From Wielerella bovis (GTDB lineage: Bacteria; Pseudomonadota; Gammaproteobacteria; Burkholderiales; Neisseriaceae): a DNA stretch of 64,000 nt. A program made the position numbers and the translations under genes. The DNA is taken from contig NZ_CP092361.1 in NCBI RefSeq assembly GCF_022354465.1, positions 124,001-188,000 of the forward strand, given 5' to 3'. This document shows positions 59,718-64,000 of this stretch, one piece after another. Position 1 is the first letter of the stretch; each line of letters begins with the position of its first letter. A model generated the notes under the pieces. That model was given only the letters and a program-made list of their open reading frames with translations, ran no database searches and had not been told where the DNA came from.

Positions 59718-60071
59718 TTATGTCGCAATTTTAACTGCCGTACCGCTGACTGTAACCATCATCATACCATTGGTTTCGCCCAATACTTCATAGTCAAAAT
59801 CCACACCAATCACACCATTCGCACCCATTTCTATTGCCGCCGCTTTCATTTCTTCCAACGCTGCATCGCGTGCACCTGCTAATGCGCGTTCGTATCCCCC
59901 AGCGCGTCCGCCTACTACATCACGAATGGAGGCAAACATATCACGAAAAATGTTTGCACCAATAATCGCTTCTCCATTGACTACGCCCAAATATGCTTGA
60001 ATAGGTACATCTTTGGGTTCAATGGTGGCAATGAAAAATCCTTTTTCTTTATTAGATGAAAACCAACCCAT
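59718..60071 (-). CDS. YbjQ/UPF0145 family protein
   Basis: A 117-residue protein of the YbjQ family (a small barrel that forms pentamers; exact role unknown). Core segments are [37 protein letters not shown] and [17 protein letters not shown] soluble cytoplasmic protein with no signal peptide. It is 82 bp upstream of gnd on the same strand direction but separated by a DUS hairpin, so probably not co-transcribed. Confidence 0.88.
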   Translation of the reverse strand: MGWFSSNKEKGFFIATIEPKDVPIQAYLGVVNGEAIIGANIFRDMFASIRDVVGGRAGGYERALAGARDAALEEMKAAAIEMGANGVIGVDFDYEVLGETNGMMMVTVSGTAVKIAT

Positions 60072-60102
60072 TTTAGTACTCCTGTGGATAAATAATGTGA
60101 TT

Positions 60103-60144
60103 AAGGCAGCCTGAAATATTAAAAATAATCTTTCAGGCTGCCTT
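60103..60144. terminator. DUS inverted-pair hairpin after gnd
   Basis: AAGGCAGCCTGAAA and TTTCAGGCTGCCTT pair around a 14-base AT-rich loop just past the gnd stop on the minus strand. Confidence 0.75.
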
Positions 60145-60152
60145 GTGGATAA

Positions 60153-61601
60153 TTAAACTTGGTAGGTACTAGAAGCGGTGTCGCCGCCACGACCTGTCCA
60201 GTTGGTGTGGAAAAACTCACCACGTGGTTTGTCGGTACGTTCGTAAGTGTGCGCACCGAAGTAATCGCGTTGTGCTTGCAACAAATTGGCTGGCAAACGT
60301 GCGCTGGTGTAGCCATCTAAGAAAGTAATGGCAGCAGTCATACACGGCATAGGAATTGCCGCTTCTACCGATTTGGCTACGACTTTGCGCCAAGATGGTA
60401 AGGCATTTTGCAAAATATTGCGGAAATATTCATCTTCTGCCAACCAAGTCAGTTGTGGATTATTGATATAAGCATCGCGAATATTACCCAAGAATACGCT
60501 ACGAATAATACAGCCTTCACGCCACAACAAAGCGGTATTGCCGTAGTTCAAATTCCAGTTAAACGTTTTGCTGGCTTCGTGCATTAACATAAATCCTTGT
60601 GTGTAAGAAATAATTTTTGATGCCAATAAAGATAAACGCAAGGCTTCCAGCCATTCTGCACGGTCGCCTGAAATTTTTTCAGCAGTATGAGTGAATAATT
60701 TAGATGCGGCAACGCGCTGCTCTTTGAATGATGAAACGCAACGCGCAAATACCGATTCTGAAATCAAAGTCAATGGAATACCCATATCCAGCGCATTGAT
60801 GCCTGTCCATTTACCCGTGCCTTTTTGACCAGCGGTATCCAAGATTTTTTCTACCAATGGAGTGCCATCCGTGTCTTTAAATGCCAGAATATCGGTGCTA
60901 ATGTCTATTAAATAAGAATTTAACTCGGTTTTTTTCCACGCTTTAAATGCTTCGTGCATTTCATCGTAGCTCATACCCAAGCCATCTTTCATAAATTGGT
61001 AGGCTTCACAAATCAACTGCATATCGCCATATTCAATACCATTGTGTACCATTTTGACAAAATGACCTGCACCATTGTCGCCAACCCAATCGCAACATGG
61101 TTCGCCATCGGGTGTTTTAGCAGAAATGGCTTGAAAAATCGGTTTAACGTGTTCCCATGCGGAAAAATGTCCACCTGGCATGATAGAAGGACCATGACGC
61201 GCACCTTCTTCACCACCTGATACGCCTGCGCCGATAAAACGCAAACCTTTTGCCGCCAATTCTTCGCAACGACGATTGGTGTCGGGGTAATTTGAGTTAC
61301 CACCGTCAATAATAATGTCGCCTTCTTCCAAATAAGGCACCAGTTGTGCGATAAATTCATCTACTACGCTACCTGCACGAACCATTAGCATAATTTTGCG
61401 TGGTTTTTCCAATTTATCCACAAGTTCTTGCAAACTGTGCGCGCCAATAATATTCGTGCCTTTGGCTGCTCCATTCAAAAATTCATCTACTTTACTGGTA
61501 GTACGGTTAAATGCTACTACTTTAAAACCTTTGTCATTCATGTTCAAAATCAAATTTTGACCCATTACTGCCAAACCAATAACGCCAATATCGCCTTTCA
61601 T
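60153..61601 (-). CDS. gnd: 6-phosphogluconate dehydrogenase (decarboxylating)
   Basis: A 482-residue enzyme of the oxidative pentose phosphate pathway: 6-phosphogluconate + NADP+ to ribulose-5-phosphate + CO2 + NADPH. The Rossmann start IGVIGLAVMGQNLILN, the DGGNSNYPDTNRRC loop, GAGVSGGEEGARHGPSIMPG and the catalytic Lys region GAGHFVKMVHNGIEYGDMQ are present, and it has the long C-terminal half with TGKWTGINALDMGIPLTLI. Long-form 6PGDH, normal length. The upstream region has a G7 run (separate finding). Confidence 0.97.
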   Translation of the reverse strand: MKGDIGVIGLAVMGQNLILNMNDKGFKVVAFNRTTSKVDEFLNGAAKGTNIIGAHSLQELVDKLEKPRKIMLMVRAGSVVDEFIAQLVPYLEEGDIIIDGGNSNYPDTNRRCEELAAKGLRFIGAGVSGGEEGARHGPSIMPGGHFSAWEHVKPIFQAISAKTPDGEPCCDWVGDNGAGHFVKMVHNGIEYGDMQLICEAYQFMKDGLGMSYDEMHEAFKAWKKTELNSYLIDISTDILAFKDTDGTPLVEKILDTAGQKGTGKWTGINALDMGIPLTLISESVFARCVSSFKEQRVAASKLFTHTAEKISGDRAEWLEALRLSLLASKIISYTQGFMLMHEASKTFNWNLNYGNTALLWREGCIIRSVFLGNIRDAYINNPQLTWLAEDEYFRNILQNALPSWRKVVAKSVEAAIPMPCMTAAITFLDGYTSARLPANLLQAQRDYFGAHTYERTDKPRGEFFHTNWTGRGGDTASSTYQV

Positions 61602-62058
61602 TTGAGTATCCTTGAAGTGAAGTCAATAAACTTTGAAACTTTACCTTATTGCAGGGGGGGAAGACAATATTTTACTGCTAAATAAAAATACTTAATTTAA
61701 AAAATAAAAAGATTATGATAATAAAGAAGTTCTAATTGTTTTGTGGATAAGTTTAAAAATATAGAATTTTCATTTAGTTGTGTTAATTTTTTCGTTAAGG
61801 ATAAATTCACATAAGCAGTTTGAATAAAATGTGTATGATTGTGGATAAAATAAACAATAAAAAATTAGATTGTGGATAAGTGAAACTTAATTCTGTTTTC
61901 AGGCTGCCTTATGTATTGAATTTATACTCTAAAACTATTCAATCGCGTAACTTTCCTTTAAAATAACGTGTTAAACTTTTCAGGATGCCTGAAAACAATT
62001 ATTTGATTATTATACTAAATCCCATTTTTTAGGATTGGTAAAACCAGCGGGAGCAAAT
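61602..62058. other. AT-rich intergenic region gnd / etfB with three DnaA-box-like sites
   Basis: A 457-bp gap between divergent genes with a poly-G tract (61654-61660), three TTATCCACA 9-mers all in the TGTGGATAA orientation (61742, 61840, 61871), AT-rich DNA, and two DUS (61898 and a diverged copy near 61980). No gene is seen. Confidence 0.55.
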
Positions 62059-62805
62059 ATGAAAGCATTGGTTGCAGTAAAACGTGTGGTGGATTTCAAC
62101 GTGAAAGTACGCGTGAAAGCAGATGGTTCAGGTTTGGATATCGGCAATGTCAAAATGTCCATGAATCCATTTGATGAGTGTGCGATTGAAGAGGCGGTAC
62201 GCTTGAAAGAAGCAGGTAAAATCAACGAGATTGTGGCTGTTTCATTGGGTGAGAAAAAATGTGAAGATGTATTGCGTACCGCTTTGGCGATGGGTGCAGA
62301 CCGTGCCATTCATGTGGAAACAGATGAGGAATTAGATAGTCGTGCGGTGTCAAAAATTTTGCAAAAAATTGTAGAAAAAGAACAACCTCAAATTATTTTA
62401 TTGGGAAAACAAGCGATTGATGATGATGCAAACCAAACCGCACAACGTTTGGCAGCTTTGTTGAATGCGCCACAGGCAACGTTTGCCAGCAAAGTAGAAG
62501 TGAATAATGATGAAATAGTGGTTACGCGAGAAATTGATGGTGGTGTTGAAACATTGGCGTTGAAATTGCCTGCGGTCATTAGTGCGGACTTGCGTTTAAA
62601 TGAGCCACGTTTTGTGAAATTACCTAATTTAATGGCTGCAAAGAAAAAAACTTTGGAAAAACAATCTATTGAAGATTTAAACGTGGATATTTCAGGCAGC
62701 CTGAAAATGGTTAGTGTTGCTGAACCAAAAGCACGTCAAGCGGGCGTTAGAGTAGCAAATGTATCTGAATTAATTGAAAAATTGGCAGCTGCCAACGCAA
62801 TTTAA
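62059..62805 (+). CDS. etfB: Electron transfer flavoprotein beta subunit
   Basis: A 248-residue subunit of the EtfAB heterodimer, which carries electrons from acyl-CoA and other dehydrogenases to the quinone pool via an ETF oxidoreductase. It begins [19 protein letters not shown] and contains [18 protein letters not shown] and [27 protein letters not shown] (in part). ATG 62059 follows GCGGGAGC. One internal DUS is translated as SGSLK near residue 215. It is 11 bp from etfA. Confidence 0.96.
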   Translation: MKALVAVKRVVDFNVKVRVKADGSGLDIGNVKMSMNPFDECAIEEAVRLKEAGKINEIVAVSLGEKKCEDVLRTALAMGADRAIHVETDEELDSRAVSKILQKIVEKEQPQIILLGKQAIDDDANQTAQRLAALLNAPQATFASKVEVNNDEIVVTREIDGGVETLALKLPAVISADLRLNEPRFVKLPNLMAAKKKTLEKQSIEDLNVDISGSLKMVSVAEPKARQAGVRVANVSELIEKLAAANAI

Positions 62806-62816
62806 GGGAGTGGAAA

Positions 62817-63755
62817 ATGACAGTTTTAATTGTAGCGGAACACAATGGTAAGCAGTTGGCTACCGCAACTTTGAATGCGATTACCGCTGCACAAAAATTG
62901 GGCGAAGTACATGTGTTGGTAGCAGGTTCAGACTGCCTGAATTTAGTAGAACAAGTTAGTAAAATCAATGGAGTAGCAAAAGTTTTACATGCAGATGCCC
63001 CTCATTTTGCTGAATTGTTAGCAGAAGAAATTGCGCCTTTGGTGGTATCGTTGGCTGCACCCTATACTCATTTGGTGGCGGCAGCGAGCGCGTTTGGTAA
63101 AAATATCATGCCACGCGTGGCAGCATTGTTGGATTGTTCGCAAGTATCTGATTTAACAGAGATTGTGGATGAAAAAACTTTTGTACGTCCAATTTATGCA
63201 GGTAATGCGTTTGTTACTGTGCAAAGCGATGAACCAAAATTGGTGCTAACGATTCGTGCTAGCGCATTTTCTGCGGCAGTTTCAGGCAGCCAAAATGCGC
63301 CGATTGAAGCGGTAATGGCAACGCCTGCACAGGACTTGAGTCGCTTTGTGGGACGCGAATTAACCGCATCTGACCGTCCTGAATTGACACAGGCGCGCGT
63401 GGTAGTATCGGGCGGTCGCGCATTTGGTAGTGCAGAGCAGTTTGATGCATTGCTTACACCATTGGCGGATACATTGGGTGCTGCGATTGGTGCCAGTCGT
63501 GCAGCAGTTGATGCAGAATACGCGCCTAATGATATGCAAGTAGGACAAACAGGCAAAATTGTTGCACCTGAACTGTATTTTGCGATTGGTATTTCGGGTG
63601 CGATTCAGCATACTGCTGGTATGCAAGATAGTAAAATTATCGTGGCAATTAACAAAGACCCTGATGCGCAAATTTTCAATGTAGCAGATTTTGGCATAGT
63701 AGGTGATTTGTTTGAAATTGTGCCCGAATTGACCAAACAGTTACAAAATCGTTAA
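62817..63755 (+). CDS. etfA: Electron transfer flavoprotein alpha subunit
   Basis: A 312-residue FAD-binding partner of EtfB. The C-terminal FAD domain has VVSGGRAFGSAEQFD, GAAIGASRAAVDAEYAPND and VGQTGKIVAPELYFAIGISG, then a typical NKDPDAQIFNVADFGIVGD. Second gene of the etfBA operon; its stop is 3 bp ahead of the parS site. Confidence 0.97.
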   Translation: MTVLIVAEHNGKQLATATLNAITAAQKLGEVHVLVAGSDCLNLVEQVSKINGVAKVLHADAPHFAELLAEEIAPLVVSLAAPYTHLVAAASAFGKNIMPRVAALLDCSQVSDLTEIVDEKTFVRPIYAGNAFVTVQSDEPKLVLTIRASAFSAAVSGSQNAPIEAVMATPAQDLSRFVGRELTASDRPELTQARVVVSGGRAFGSAEQFDALLTPLADTLGAAIGASRAAVDAEYAPNDMQVGQTGKIVAPELYFAIGISGAIQHTAGMQDSKIIVAINKDPDAQIFNVADFGIVGDLFEIVPELTKQLQNR

Positions 63756-63758
63756 ATA

Positions 63759-63774
63759 TGTTTCACGTGAAACA
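63759..63774. promoter_or_regulatory. parS: parS-type ParB binding site
   Basis: TGTTTCACGTGAAACA is a perfect 16-bp palindrome identical to the bacterial parS consensus. It lies in the gap between etfA and fabZ. parS sites nucleate ParB loading for chromosome segregation and normally lie near oriC. Confidence 0.9.
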
Positions 63775-63775
63775 T

Positions 63776-63805
63776 AAGGCAGCCTGAAATATTTTCAGGC
63801 TGCCT
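63776..63805. terminator. DUS inverted-pair hairpin after etfBA
   Basis: AAGGCAGCCTGAAATATTTTCAGGCTGCCT (given in full order as AAGGCAGCCTGAAA and TTTTCAGGCTGCCT) forms a stem, directly after the parS site. Confidence 0.75.
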
Positions 63806-63838
63806 GTATGAATAACAATATATTTATAGATAAACAAA

Positions 63839-64000
63839 ATGAACATTACCTTACCTATTGAAGCAAAAGATATTCAAAAATTGATTCCTCATCGTTATCC
63901 TTTTATGTTGCTTGACCGAATCACGGCATTTGAGAGTGGTAAAAGTTTAACAGCGTTGAAAAATATTAGCATGAATGAGCCACAATTTCAGGGGCATTTT
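63839..64000 (+). CDS. fabZ: 3-hydroxyacyl-ACP dehydratase FabZ (C-terminal end off the window)
   Basis: The first 54 codons of a hot-dog-fold enzyme that dehydrates beta-hydroxyacyl-ACP in fatty acid and lipid A precursor synthesis. The catalytic His motif [16 protein letters not shown] near residues 17-32, and NEPQFQGHF at the window edge, identify it. Family length is about 150. The frame is open at the right edge. In many relatives fabZ sits in an lpxD-fabZ-lpxA group, which may follow. Confidence 0.93.
   Translation, partial: MNITLPIEAKDIQKLIPHRYPFMLLDRITAFESGKSLTALKNISMNEPQFQGHF

Overview
The window is chromosomal DNA of a naturally transformable Neisseriaceae, most likely Kingella or a close relative such as Alysiella or Simonsiella. 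The main clue is the 12-mer AGGCAGCCTGAA (often preceded or followed by A/T runs), which is scattered through nearly every intergenic gap and inside many genes. It matches the Kingella-type dialect of the neisserial DNA uptake sequence (DUS). Gene content agrees: dprA, a YadA/NhhA-type trimeric adhesin, Correia-like MITEs, and lipooligosaccharide genes (waaC, lpxC).

Layout. 0-9.7 kb: 3' part of waaC, a SpecificRecomb membrane protein, mltA, tRNA-Leu, a decayed lipoprotein gene, hemL, a DUF924 gene, a small membrane protein, and a secreted three-repeat four-cysteine protein whose domain is shared with the decayed lipoprotein. 9.7-24.4 kb: an unknown membrane-anchored protein coupled to mutS (which carries an in-frame GC-rich repeat), ftsEX, ffh, a compact creD/creB/creC locus, dprA, a dead IS630 copy, and rpsB-tsf. 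24.6-30.2 kb: a complete rRNA operon on the minus strand (16S, tRNA-Ile, tRNA-Ala, 23S, 5S) with promoter and processing stems. 30.4-40.3 kb: a secreted protein, tsaC, an L,D-transpeptidase-like protein, a BamE-like lipoprotein and a 2,526-residue trimeric autotransporter with 681-bp tandem repeats. 41.1-52 kb: mnmE, an AT-rich fic gene, trmO, an rtcB2 - unknown gene - prfH RNA-repair cluster (prfH frameshifted), ispA-xseB, rplU-rpmA, an orphan Imm17-like gene, ispB, a DUF441 protein, tRNA-Arg and tRNA-Ser. 52.2-64 kb: a sugar permease and LacI regulator with two operator-like palindromes, gap, lpxC, a hexose-phosphate-type antiporter with a perfect FNR box, a YbjQ-family protein, gnd, etfBA and the start of fabZ.

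Three sequence-level signals stand out. First, the 9-mer TTATCCACA (the DnaA-box consensus) occurs about 35 times, with 17 copies in 4.7 kb (43.5-48.2 kb), where about one would be expected by chance in the whole window. Second, a perfect parS palindrome lies between etfA and fabZ. Together these suggest an origin-proximal location or a DnaA-titrating region. Third, the CreC kinase and CreD protein of the same locus both lack most of the periplasmic region of their enterobacterial counterparts. At least ten Correia-like elements share one core but have two types of end, and some are hybrids. All assignments come from reading the sequence; no database search was run.
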